A DNA stretch of 64,000 nucleotides from Marsupella aquatica (Eukaryota; Marchantiophyta): the NCBI GenBank assembly GCA_973895155.1, contig OZ316892.1, positions 6,572,001 to 6,636,000 on the forward strand, in the 5' to 3' direction. The notes below the pieces were generated by a model that was not told the DNA's origin, did not search any database, and saw only the letters and a list, made by a program, of their open reading frames with translations. Shown here in pieces: positions 1-10,961 of this stretch; within the stretch, counting starts at the first letter, position 1; each line of letters starts with the position of its first letter. Made by a program: the position numbers and the translations under genes.

Positions 1-2660
1 TAGGGTTTGCATACGCTTCCTTAACAAATGAACTCGGGTTCACGTTCTTTGCCGGGAGTGTCATAATACTTCATCTTCAGAATCAACTGCATTGCGAGTC
101 CCAAGGCTTGAGAAATGACATAAGCAAGTCCTTGCTCTTTTCTTCTTAATAGAGAAATGACATAATCAAGCTAGTGCTATTTTATTATAATTAATCATGT
201 TTTCAAGCTGGCCTTTAGAAGAATTAATGAATCCAAGCACAATAATTTAAATAAATATACATATTTAGTATATCTAATTAATTTGTTGGCTCAATTTGGT
301 AATGGAAACAATTGATCATTAAGTTCCTAACTAAGCTCTAAATGAAACAGCAAGAGACTGTCAAGCCTTAAATTTATAATTTCCTGGTGGTTAGTAAGCA
401 ATCCTTTCACACACAAATTTGAATATATATTGTGCATGTAAATGGTTCAAGGCTGTGGACCAAGATCTCTTGCACCCTGATTCCAAAGTACCAAAATGAT
501 TGAGGCAAAATTCATTATTGACAAACTGGGAATGAGGAACCTTTAGAAGAATAATTATCCTGATGGGACACTCTCCTTCCAAGAATCCAAATTATGTGTA
601 TATACCTAGAGGGGGCAAAACAGTTCAAGAGTCAGGGGACAGCAAGACCAGACCCCACATGTACTTATGAGGCTGAACTGACAACTCAAGGAGGGGATGC
701 TTACATTCACTTTGTGGGCCTCAAGGCGAGGATGTGGTTGTTGTCAACCCTACCTGCAATTAAACCACAACTGCCCCTATAAAGGGCTACAGGTAACCCA
801 TAGCTCTCATTGTAAAGAGCACAGGTTCAGAAATGGGCTTTAAGCTCCACAAAAGGTGCTGACTGCAAAATCGTTTTATGGCAAGTACTCCACAAAAGGT
901 GCTAGTGTTCTACCTTTTATGGTGAGTAGTGAGACATGGAATGAGGCTTTTATAGTGGCAGGTGTGGTTTACGAGCAATGTTGTAGTGGTTGTTCACAAT
1001 CCTGGGCATTAAGGAGGAGGCTTATGTTGAGCTCTACATTGTAGAAGTCTTACATCTGATTCTACGCGTTTGCCTTGAAGATAGATCTTTGGTGCACTTA
1101 ATTCACCTGATCGTTGACCGCTTCTTAACATGAACCTTCAATACTTTGTGAACATTGGAGGCCTCATCCCTCAATTACTGTTGTGACGGCCTTTTTTAAT
1201 TGGACAACAGGTCTGTTGCACTCCGGAGGGCTCATGCATTCACAATTCTTAGTAGGGATGAGGTGGTCAATTTTAGGGCCTCTAGTCAAATTCCTCTACA
1301 TGACTCTTCAGTCTATGGCATTTCAATTTGTTGACAAATAGGCTTTAGTTTGGCTTAATTTAGTGTCAGGGGTTTACCATGTGGCCTCCGGGGTGGCCTC
1401 CCCTTGGATGGGTGTGTTAGGAATTGACTTGTTCTTAGCTTTAATTAGTTAGTTTGGCCTTACTAAGGTTAGTTAACTCTTTATTGCATTAGGATAAGAT
1501 CCACTTAATTTAGACCCACACATCTCAACTCCCCCTGGGGATATAGGTTGGAGAGAGGACATTCTCTTCCTCATTCTTCACATATAGTCATATGTTACTG
1601 ATCCTTCAAGAGTTTCTCCACTCAATTAATTGTGGTTTCTTGTCGGTGTAGCATGTGACCGAGTGTCTCTTGCATGTTCTGCATTGACATCCTCTAAGCA
1701 TCTATTCAAATTGTCTCTTGCTTTCATTGCATGACATTTTGTATTCTAACTAAACCACTTTTGGCTCTGGTTCGTGTCTTGAAATTCCATAGTACGGTGT
1801 TCACACTTATAGTCTTAGTGGACATCCTGGATTATGTTCCCATTGTTGATTCCAGCAATCTAATCACCGCTGTTGTGGTTCATATTGTGGTTGACCATGT
1901 TCTTAGCATGTAAGGTCTATACCACTCCACAAATTACTCTATCATTATATATCACACAACGGTGATCGATACTCAGATAGGAAAGAGGAAGACAGTTATA
2001 TCAAACTTCTTTGTGATGAAGTTACAATATATAATATAGTTTTATGAAAATGTTTCAAATTACTACTTTTAATTTTCACCATCCTATTCTACACTGCACT
2101 AGATTAAGCTAAGTAAAGCCTGACGCAATTAATTGGGTTTCCATGGTACGTAGCTAGTAATTGTGAGATTGATTGAAGCTTCCAATGGGAATGCTTTTGA
2201 TAGTGTGCATGTGGGTGTACCAATGGCCACAGCACTGACATTGCTCCTTCCACAACCTCAATTCTTAAGTACTTCATGTTTTGGACAATTGATTTTTGGC
2301 AGTCATGGCTTGAATTCCACAAACCCCACACTCCTTGGTAACCTGCAGACCTCTTCATCGTCAAAGGGCATCCTTAATATATCACACTGTTTGGTCTACC
2401 CTTGAGTCTCTTCTTTATATAGGGGAGGACCATGTACACCAAGGGTATGGAGTGAGCCCATCTCTCAGCAAAGCAGGTACCCGAGCAGGTATATGCCTTC
2501 ATGGGTTTTCTAATATGTCTATCTTGGTGATGTAGTAGGGAGAGACATAATCATAGTGACATTTTCACGGATGACTCATTACTCGTCAGGCATGTAAACA
2601 AGGCAGCAAAGTGTCTGGGAATGACCACTGTGGCTCAAGTACGTTGCACTATAAAGTGTG
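1..2660. other. No recognisable gene
   Basis: I see no gene here; open frames on both strands are short, mutually overlapping and without familiar motifs. The stretch from about 1409 starts with TGTTAGGAATTGAC and runs through AT-rich text with an internal TATAGGTTGGAGAGAGGAC, which resembles a decayed plant LTR. I could not find a second copy or a matching end, so this is only a suspicion. Confidence 0.4.
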
Positions 2661-2672
2661 TATTTTTGTTGC

Positions 2673-2804
2673 CAGTGATTCTTACCTTAGGTGCATGGGA
2701 AGGATGGGAAATCAGAATAGATGCCTTCTCTTGAAGTTGTCGATCAGTGATTCTTACCTTAGGTGCATGGGAAGGATGGGAAATCAAAATAGATGCCTTC
2801 TCTT
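2673..2804. repeat. 72-bp tandem duplication (2 copies)
   Basis: A segment beginning CAGTGATTCTTACC at 2673 is repeated from 2745, a period of 72 bp, with one difference in about 60 aligned bases. Because 72 is a multiple of three, open frames on both strands run through it and give a repeated 24-residue peptide; this is a by-product of the duplication, not evidence of a gene. Confidence 0.9.
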
Positions 2805-2816
2805 GAACCTCGTTCA

Positions 2817-3610
2817 AGGTAGCCATCATGATGCTACCTGGAAACGAAGTTGTTATGCTTTGAGTCATCTCCTTCTCAAAATACTTCCGGTCATACTTCA
2901 CCATCATGTAATCCTAAATTTGTTGTGACATGTTCCATGTGACTTCCTAGCTTTGAGGTTTCAATGCCCTATTATTGCTCTGTGCTCATTGCAAAGTTTC
3001 ATGTCCCCACTTACGTACATCACTTAATATGTGAACCGACACATTGGAACATGCAACACGTAGCACAAACTGGTATCGTTCTGACATGGGAAGGCGATAG
3101 CATTGGAATGTTAAATTGAGGACCCAATGCCCCATTTGTCACCATAGTTATTTTGAATCACCTTAAGCAATCACGTATTACCATTGAATGACTTGACAAA
3201 ATTGAAGCCTTTGCTACGTCCCTGCCATTGAGTATTCTTGCTCCCTCTGTTGAGCATGTGTCCCTGCTAGTGAGAATTCTATCTCAGTCTCTTGAGTGGA
3301 ATTCTACTCCATCAACCAATGCGCTCAGCTTTCTAGTTCTCAGTTTGAATACAGCATTTTGGGGCTAGTAGTCGGTTGTGCACAGGAGTGAGTTTTCCGG
3401 GGGATTGAAAGACGATGGGCACCTGTGCATGGAGATATATATGGGCAAATGAGCAAACAATGGAGAGTCTAGGAGCACTTTCACAATATATGCTACTTGA
3501 CTACGGCTCGATAGCTTCGGTTACAAACTAACATTAGACCTAAGACCAAATACCTAACATACTCTTGGATTAAAATGAATTTAGTCATACTCTAATTGAG
3601 GTTAAATTGA
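2817..3610. other. No recognisable gene
   Basis: Unremarkable sequence without coding motifs or clear repeats. Confidence 0.4.
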
Positions 3611-3615
3611 TTTAT

Positions 3616-3849
3616 ATCTTGAGCTATAGTTGGCTCTAACGTATAACTTGGGTTTGATGTACGTACGTGTATCTTGGATGAGTTTGACGGGGAGTTTGAT
3701 GCCACGGGATTGGTGACCTAGCCCATTGATTTCGATCTTGAGCTATAGTTGGCTCTGCTGTATAACTTGGGTTTGATGTACGTACATGTATCTTGGATGA
3801 GTTTGACGGGGAGTTTGATTCCACGGGATTGGTGACCTAGCCCATTGAT
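3616..3849. repeat. 119-bp tandem duplication (2 copies)
   Basis: ATCTTGAGCTATAGTTGGCT starts at 3616 and again at 3735, and both units run on to the motif GGTGACCTAGCCCATTGATT. The period is 119 bp and only a few positions differ, so the duplication is recent. Confidence 0.9.
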
Positions 3850-4135
3850 TGACAGACAAGAACCATGTTGTCTAAGGTATATAGTCTGGAGCACTATCTT
3901 TTGACCATTTACCCTCACTGGCCCCATTTGGGAACTCCATTTGAGTGCAAGTTCCAATACTATGAATACTGGAATTTGCAGTGCCTATAGTAGCGACACA
4001 GTTTCCAAGAACCACAATCTGATCCATGTGAACAAGCTATGGTCGTAAAGATACCGGCCTCAAAGGTATGCTCAAATTAAAGGAAAACATACCATTTTAA
4101 TAAAAAAAGTAAGGAGCACCTGTGGAAATTTCTGA

Positions 4136-4260
4136 GAGCTGAGTGCTCTATACATATGACTACGTTAGAGGGAACCATGATAATGCACCCTCAAAAGGAG
4201 CTGAGTGGTCTATACACATGAAAACGTTAGCGGGAAACCGGGTAATGCACCCTCAAAAGG
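4136..4260. repeat. 62-bp tandem duplication (2 copies)
   Basis: GAGCTGAGTG begins at 4136 and at 4198 and both copies end in AATGCACCCTCAAAAGG. The copies differ at several positions, so this event is older than the duplication near 3.7 kb. Confidence 0.8.
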
Positions 4261-5390
4261 TTTTATTATTTGTTTTACATCATTAAAACATCAAAGTTTG
4301 TACTCGCAATCAAAGCCTCAAAACCAGTCATGGGACTATCATCGACAAGATTCAAACTTTGGACCTCCCGGCTTGCAGCCGAATAATTTAATTGAAGCCT
4401 AATAACTAACAAGAAGTTTTAATTACTCAGTAAAAACTCACCCTCACCCTTTTCTCATCTGCCCTCAGTTGGGTCGTGGCAAGCTTCGGGTTCCCGCTAC
4501 TGGGTTCATATGCTACTTTAATTTGAGGAGGTAACAACAGGCATTAGAGCCATTGCTTAGGGCTCGTCAGCTCAAGAAAGGGAGTTTATTTGTCCAAGCC
4601 CACATACAGAAGCAGTGAAATGTATAGCCTGGCTGACATTGCATCTCATGAAAGGGATTCCTCCTTTGTCTCAGTCCACATAGTTGAAGGCTGCTAACTG
4701 GATTAACTTGTAGAGCCCATTCAAAGTCAAAATACCCAAAGACCTCAACCTGCATAATTAAAAGCACAGCTTATCATGAAGTACACTCCGCACCGATATT
4801 CAATTCACGATCAAATGTTTTTCCGGTCTTCTCAACGTAAGACACCACGAGCGAGGTCAGAATGGTTGGCGACCTCACTTACTAGACGAAAACACATAAT
4901 CAGCAAACAAAACATACTGACCCAAAACCGTGGTTGTCCAAAATAGAAAGATTCTCTCCAACATCATCGTCCAGCCATTTGGTGGTCTCGGTGGGTGTGA
5001 ACTCCAACAAGCCATAAGTTCCCATCAGCTACTGTTCAACATTCACAGATTGGGTAAGTTAACAATATGTTTAAACAGGTCATTTCATGCTCTTATGGCA
5101 GAACAACTTCCAAATGGTTAAAAGAAACGAAGTACTCCTAAGAGACATGACTAAGAACTTACATAGGTTTATCAAAGAAGTGAAGAAGTCTTCACAGGCT
5201 TCGGCATGTTGCGCGGTCCCAAATAGAGGCCGTGCACCCACCGAATTCCACGTATTGATCTCATATTAGACCATCACAGCGCACCGAGCTGTTTCGCCCT
5301 TCTGCCTTTGGACGATCTCAACCTCACAAAGTGTATCTCATCCAGCTTTCCCGTTTTCTTGAGAGATTTCAAGAGCAGTCATGATGTAAG
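4261..5390. other. No recognisable gene
   Basis: No coding region recognised. A stretch around 4340-4380 reads on the minus strand as AAGTTTGAATCTTG, loosely like an RNA polymerase III B box, but no SINE boundaries were found. Confidence 0.35.
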
Positions 5391-5399
5391 ATGATTGGA

Positions 5400-7921
5400 C
5401 AAGTACTAGCCTTTGTCTGTCATTTCCTTGCACAGAACATAGCACTCATCAACAAGTTCGGGAGAATCGCTAAAGCCTCGTATCAGTGTTATACGCGATC
5501 TCGTTCGGTGAGCATCCCTGGTCTATCATATTCTTGTAAATTGAGTAGGCCCTCTTAAACTGGCCTGCACGGCAAAGACCCTTAATGATTGATACATATG
5601 TAACTAATTTGGACTATCCCCCTGTCATTCATATCCTCAAACAGCTCAAACGCTTGCAAACTTCTTCAAACAGCTCAAACGCTTGCAAACTCTTGTTGCA
5701 AAGTACATCAATAAGAGTGCTGTAACTAGCTAACCACATCTGGACTGCAACCTGAAACTCGCATGTCAAAGAAGCTGGTAGGCTCTATCCACATTTCCGG
5801 ATTTGCCAAGGTGGGCAATGAGAGTGTCGTATGTGATCACATCTGGCTGGCAAACAGTGCGTAGCATTTCTTGGAACAGACTCCACAGCCGTCCCACCCT
5901 CTTGACTTCCCCAGTCCGTGAAGTGCAGTGTTGTAAGCCATCAAGTACATCTGCAGATCCTTGTTATCCATCCTGTCAAAGAGCTGTTGAGCTTCGTAAA
6001 CTCTACCTGCCTTCAATAAATTGCCATATATCGTTACACAAACACCCTCGCCACGGTTATGCAGCCATCTGCCATCATTTCATTGAACATCCTGATGCCT
6101 TCATCGAGTTTACCTCCCTGGCATAGAGCACCAATCAGAGCATCATAGACAATGACGTTGGGTTTCACCCCAGTAACTCTCATCTGTTCAAACACATTCC
6201 GAGCGTCACCAACCTGACCTATATCTCTAAGTCCACAAATAAGAGTGCCATATGTCACCATATCAGGCATGCACCTTCTCCTAGTCATCTCATCCGAAAG
6301 GTCCTGATGCCTGGTCCACTCTAGCAACCTTTATTACAATTCTAAGCATCAGATTATATGTAAACAAATCCTGGACCAAACCCTTAGAGGTCATTTCTTT
6401 AAAAAGATGCCATGTGTCGTCATTTCTGTGTGCATGGCAAAGACCTTATTGACTAGATTCACAGTTTTCGATCACTTGAGGGGCAAAACCGTTCTCCTCC
6501 ATCTCTTGACAGAGCTTCAAAGCTTGTTCAATGCGTCCTATTGCCCGGCCCATGTAGCATTGTATTGTAGACTACACGTTCGCCAGAGCCTTGTTCCAGG
6601 TGAACAGAGTGTATGCATCATCCTGCCTTCCAGCCTTGCAAAGAACATTCACGAGGACTCCAAAGGTTACCACAATTGGTTCGCAACATTTGTCTTTTAT
6701 CTCTTTAATCAACTTTCCCGTCATGTCAAGCTCGCCAGCTTTTCCGAAACCATTCATGCGAATGTTGAAGGGTGGAAGAATCGGGTAGAGGTCAGCATCT
6801 GCTCATACATCACGTAAGCTTAATCAGAATGCCCTGCTTTCGCGAGAACCTCGAGGAGTTTGTTGCATTGAGGTGGCCGTGGGCGGTAGTCTAAATCGTG
6901 CATTTTCCTCGCAAATTCAAGGGCTGCTTCAAACATTCCACTTTGGCAATACGCCCTCGCCTGTGCTGCTAGCACTGTGCCAGAAGTCACACAGTTCATC
7001 CTTTCCATCTCCGCCGTCAGTTGCTTTAGAGCATCGAAATCTCTAGCAGCACCCCATATGGCAACGAGAGCACAGGAAGTAGCAGGAGAATACTCGTATC
7101 CAGCCTGCTTCCAGCCCATTCAAACAACAGGAGAGCCGATTTGACATCGGTTTGCGCTCTCAATTTTCTGACCACGTCATGAGAAGTTGACACTCAACAG
7201 GCCCCTTCACTGGTAACGTTAAATTGACGGTTTCCGAACTCCGATGGACGACTGGAGGTCTCTTTTCGGCTATGTCTCCATCTGATAGTACTCTGCTCCT
7301 GACCAATTTCTGAAGTAAAGAATGAGTGCAGCCATCTCTTGCCCGGTGCTGTTCAAAAGAAAACTTGCTGGCCGGTGCAGTTGGGCAGAATGCATGTGAT
7401 GCACAATCCCCTGCCCCAACGTATGCAAGTCCATCCTTTGCTGCATTAGAGGCGTGTGGTAACATACCTCGGAGTGAAAGCTCCCAGTAAAACACCGTGT
7501 TCTGGTCTCTGAACCATTGGATTCAAGATTTTGCAATGTAGACGCCAAAGAGTATGGTGCCGACTTCTGGTGGGGACCTTTGGGCGGCTGGAAGCTCACT
7601 GTCGAAGATGACTTTCTCAATGAACAAGGAAACTGGGCATTCGATTTCTTGCAAAGGCGTGCTTCTCTGATTGACAATGCTCCAGTAATGGCGCACTGAA
7701 CGAAGTTAAAGCTTGTTCTTGTCGATTACTCTGCTCTCCGAGAACGGTAAGATTGAAGTTTTTGACGACAATGAGAACCGACCGGAAGAATGCCATTTCT
7801 GTCTGCCCGTGTTGTATGAAACTCCTCCCGCATGATTAAGCGGGGAACATTGCTTGGGAACGCTCGCCCAGTGCAATATGCAGCGCAGTAGTGAAGATGA
7901 AGCGAAAGTACGCTGGACCAT
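5400..7921 (-). pseudogene. Pentatricopeptide-repeat (PPR) gene remnant
   Basis: The minus strand encodes repeated 35-residue PPR-like units in at least three reading frames. Clear examples are VTYVSIIKGLCRAGQFKRAY (about 5600-5480), PDMVTYGTLICGLRDIGQ followed by KPNVIVYDALIGALCQGGK (6260-6100), CEPIVVTFGVLVNVLCKAGR (6690-6620), and a helical segment with CNKLLEVLAKAGHSD at 6820. PPR proteins of this kind bind organellar RNA for editing, splicing or stabilisation. Upstream, a frame from 7921 begins MVQRTFASSSLLRCILHW, which could be a mitochondrial presequence, but it stops at 7706 and lies out of frame with the repeats. Frame breaks occur near 6330-6570 and at a 29-bp tandem duplication at 5637-5694. 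I infer a decayed gene; unrecognised introns could explain some breaks, but not the 29-bp duplication inside a repeat. Confidence 0.75.
5637..5694. repeat. 29-bp tandem duplication inside the PPR remnant
   Basis: TCAAACAGCTCAAACGCTTG begins at 5637 and again at 5666. The unit is 29 bp, not a multiple of three, and falls within a PPR helix (LQAFELFEE on the minus strand), so it shifts the reading frame. Confidence 0.85.
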
Positions 7922-9735
7922 GGCACATGGTCTGATAGTTGCACAGGCACATTATCAGTCTTCAGACTCCATGTTCGCCATCTGCTTTGCGGGGCCAGAA
8001 AGAATACAATCAACTGCAGAATGAAGGAACGAAATTGAATAAAAGAACTATTTGTTAACGAAAGAGGAAGTTTTTGTGGGAAAGCCAAAGGCACACCACC
8101 ACCCAAAACCCTTAATTGCTAATGAATTTTCATCAACGACGTTGACAATCTCTCAAATTGGAGAGAACACACAATGACCGCTGCCAACGTAGATGAGATG
8201 CTATGATATCTTGAAGGACACATCTGCGAACTCGTTCGGGTGCAGATGGCGAAGCACAATAATGCAGCGAGTACAACATCAGCTGGGGATGCCTGCACGG
8301 AAACATTTCCAGTAGTGCAGTTGTAGATTGACCTGGTAAGGATTCACATACCAGTGTACCAAAAGTACTCTGTGTCCCGCCTGGCCCTATTGAGTCTAGA
8401 GAGAATGCAGCTGCTGTTCCTAACCCTAGTGGAACTTTTTAATCTGTTGCCCACAGATTAAAAAATTGAAGCAGAGGGATGTGAGGATGAGTAGGGGTTG
8501 CCACAAGATGCTCGACGTTAAAAACAATTCATCCACGACAAATTTGTATGACCTAGAAAAACTTATCATCTGAATGAAAGTAAACATATCAAATTAGGGC
8601 TTGCAAAGGCTTCGTTGACACAACAAGTGTAAAGTTTCCTGCCCAAAGTTCTACAGCTTACGTGTTTGCAACCAAGAATGAAGGAAAACGCAAACCAAAT
8701 GTGTCATTTGATATGATACCAGTTGTCATGATGGCATGAGTTTGCAAATCTAGGTTTCCGACCTCACCTGAACTCTGTCAAATTCCTGAGGGACAGCCAG
8801 CATAAAATTTTGGCCCTCTCCTTGTCAAAGGTGAGTCCAGATGCCTTGATCTCTGATTCATCAGTCCAGTGCAGCGACAACCTGAAAGCTTCAGAACTGA
8901 TGGATAATGTCATCGCCTTCGTTCTTTTGCAATCCAAAAAATCCTTGAACTGGAGAATCGGTCCGTGCAGGGAAGCTACTCCTCACTCCACGATAGCATC
9001 TCAATACTCTTAGGCCACATACGGAAGAGTTTTTTTTGGGCGATTGCAGTGTCCACTAAGTAACACCACCTTGTTAGAATGTCCTAAACTGAAGAAGGCC
9101 TTGCAAAGCTCGCCAACCCCACTCTAATCCTCGGCTTGCCTTGGCTTACCTTAGCTTGCCTTTAAGTGAAATTGGGCTTGACCGGCCTGCTCTGCCATTT
9201 CCCAAGGTCTGTGGGATTGGATTGCCTGCGATTCGAAAAATGCGAAGCTCGATGTGAATCTGGTCATTTGGCTTCACACATCGTTCTCTTCCCTAGAGCA
9301 CAAAAGAAAAATCTTGTAGGGAAGCCCTTGGAACAGGAAATAGTGGGCCATACCGCTCCCACAATAAGTGCTTTATGTTATTCCTGATGTTTCTCTTTGT
9401 AATGGGGTGCTTCCCAAAAACACGAACCAAATCTTCCTCTCTCCTGTCCCTGCGTTGCCAAATCTGGCGGTAGTGTTCTGGACGACCCTACCCTGGGATG
9501 GGATAGGTTCAAATTTTGTCAACCCTGGCTATTTATTACCTCATTTTCTGGAGAAGAATGCATAGTCCAGATTTGGTGGGGGCAATATGAAAATTCTCCT
9601 CTACTTTTGCTAGGAATTAGAAAATTAAAGTGATTCTTTTTAGGCCTTTGATTGCTCCCCCCCCCCCCCCCACAACTTTAGCTATTGCTCCCAGATGCCC
9701 TGAAAAATATAAATGGAAGAATAAGGGAAATCACA
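7922..9735. other. No recognisable gene
   Basis: No coding motifs recognised on either strand. Small features are a degenerate array of CTTGCCTTGG-like words near 9130-9170 and a run of about 13 C at 9657-9671. Confidence 0.4.
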
Positions 9736-9743
9736 AACTGCAT

Positions 9744-10415
9744 TAACTATAGAGTAAGGTCTTGTTTAGAGGGCCTTGTGTGATACAGTGCCTCCCCAAA
9801 AAAGAGCTTTAGCTCAGTTTTGAGAGGTTATTACTACCCATACTACTCCAAAAACAGGACCTTAGAGAGATTTTTCTTTTGTCTAACTTTAGTAAACCTT
9901 GAGGACAATCTTCCCAAAGAGATCCAGGGGGAATTATGCTCCAGAATGCCCTGAAAACTATACACAGATAAAAAAACCCAAAGGGGGTTAAGTTCCCAAA
10001 ATGCCCTGAAAAACGCAAATAGAAAAACCACTAGGGGTGTTGAGCTCCCAGAATGCCTTGAAAAATACAAAAAAGGTGTTAAGTTCCCAGAATGCCCTCA
10101 TAAATACACATAGAAAAAAACAGGAAGGGTGTTAAGTTCCCAGAATGCCCTGAAAAACACAAATAGAAAAACCACTAAGGGTGTTAAGTTCCCAGAATGC
10201 ACTGAAAAACACAAATAGAAAACCCACTGAGGGTGTTAAGCTCCCAGAATGCACTGAAAAACACAAATAGAAAAACCACTGAGGGTGTTAAGCTCCCAGA
10301 ATGCCCTCAGAAATACAAATAGAAAAAAAACAGGAAGGGTGTTAAGTTCCCAGAATGCCCTGAAAATATAATGCCCTGAAATATACACAAGGGGAAAAAA
10401 AACACGAAGGAGATT
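9744..10415. repeat. Dispersed repeat with ~52-bp minisatellite expansion
   Basis: The left part (TCTTGTTTAGAGGGCCTTGT at 9760, then TTTGAGAGGTTATTACTACCCA) is a copy of a repeat also present near 45.8, 46.8, 61.0 and 61.4 kb. From about 9929 its last block is tandemly repeated around nine times, with units of roughly 52 bp built on GTTAAGTTCCCAGAATGCCC and TGAAAAACACAAATAGAAAA. One unit is shortened (near 10050-10080). The other copies of the family carry this block only once, so the array expanded locally. It ends about 550 bp before the nardilysin start codon. Confidence 0.9.
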
Positions 10416-10961
10416 ACGTTAGGGGAAGCTCCACGAGAGGGAGGGAGGCAGAAGAGAAGCGAAGAGAAGAGAAGAGTTCACTCTCCCAGCTTGAAGACCC
10501 AGGAATCAAGCAAAGGGGGCTACCTCTGAAAAGAGGAGGATGAGCTTGAAGTTCCTGCGAGGGATCACGTAAGGGGGCTGTTGCTGAGGGCGAGGAGGGA
10601 GGCAGGGGAGCAGAGAAGGACCTCCTCCAACACGGTGAATTCATCCAATAATACAGTTCAGTTGCTTTCGCATTGCACAGCTTTGGTGGGAACCAAAGCT
10701 GCAGAACTTGCATAATTTTTGCTCCGCTGGGATTGGATTGGAAACAGAGCAGAGCAGAGCAGAGCAGAGCAGAAACAACGGTGATGGGCTCCTCATTTCG
10801 TTTTACTCTGGTTTGGAGTTGCGGCGGAAATTGATGAGGCAGATTGCTGGAGAATGCGTGAACGCGCTGGAGACAGAGAACGAAAAGGAGAACAGGATTT
10901 GTGGGCCTTCTTCTTCTTCTATCGTTTTCCTTTGATCTGAGGGAAGAGGAGGAAGACGAGG
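10416..10961 (+). promoter_or_regulatory. 5' flank of the nardilysin gene
   Basis: This 546-bp stretch must contain the promoter and 5' UTR of the downstream gene. It holds a purine-rich segment (10430-10480) and a perfect AGAGC pentamer array at 10746-10772. No convincing TATA box was identified. A short upstream frame starting at 10708 terminates before the main start; a second, from 10901, overlaps it out of frame and could lower translation if transcribed. Confidence 0.4.

Noticed and set aside
1-20. TAGGGTTTG at the window start, telomere-like
   Set aside because: A single heptamer, no array follows.
4205-4400. Possible minus-strand SINE head (box-B-like text)
   Set aside because: No box A at suitable distance, no A-tail and no target duplication.
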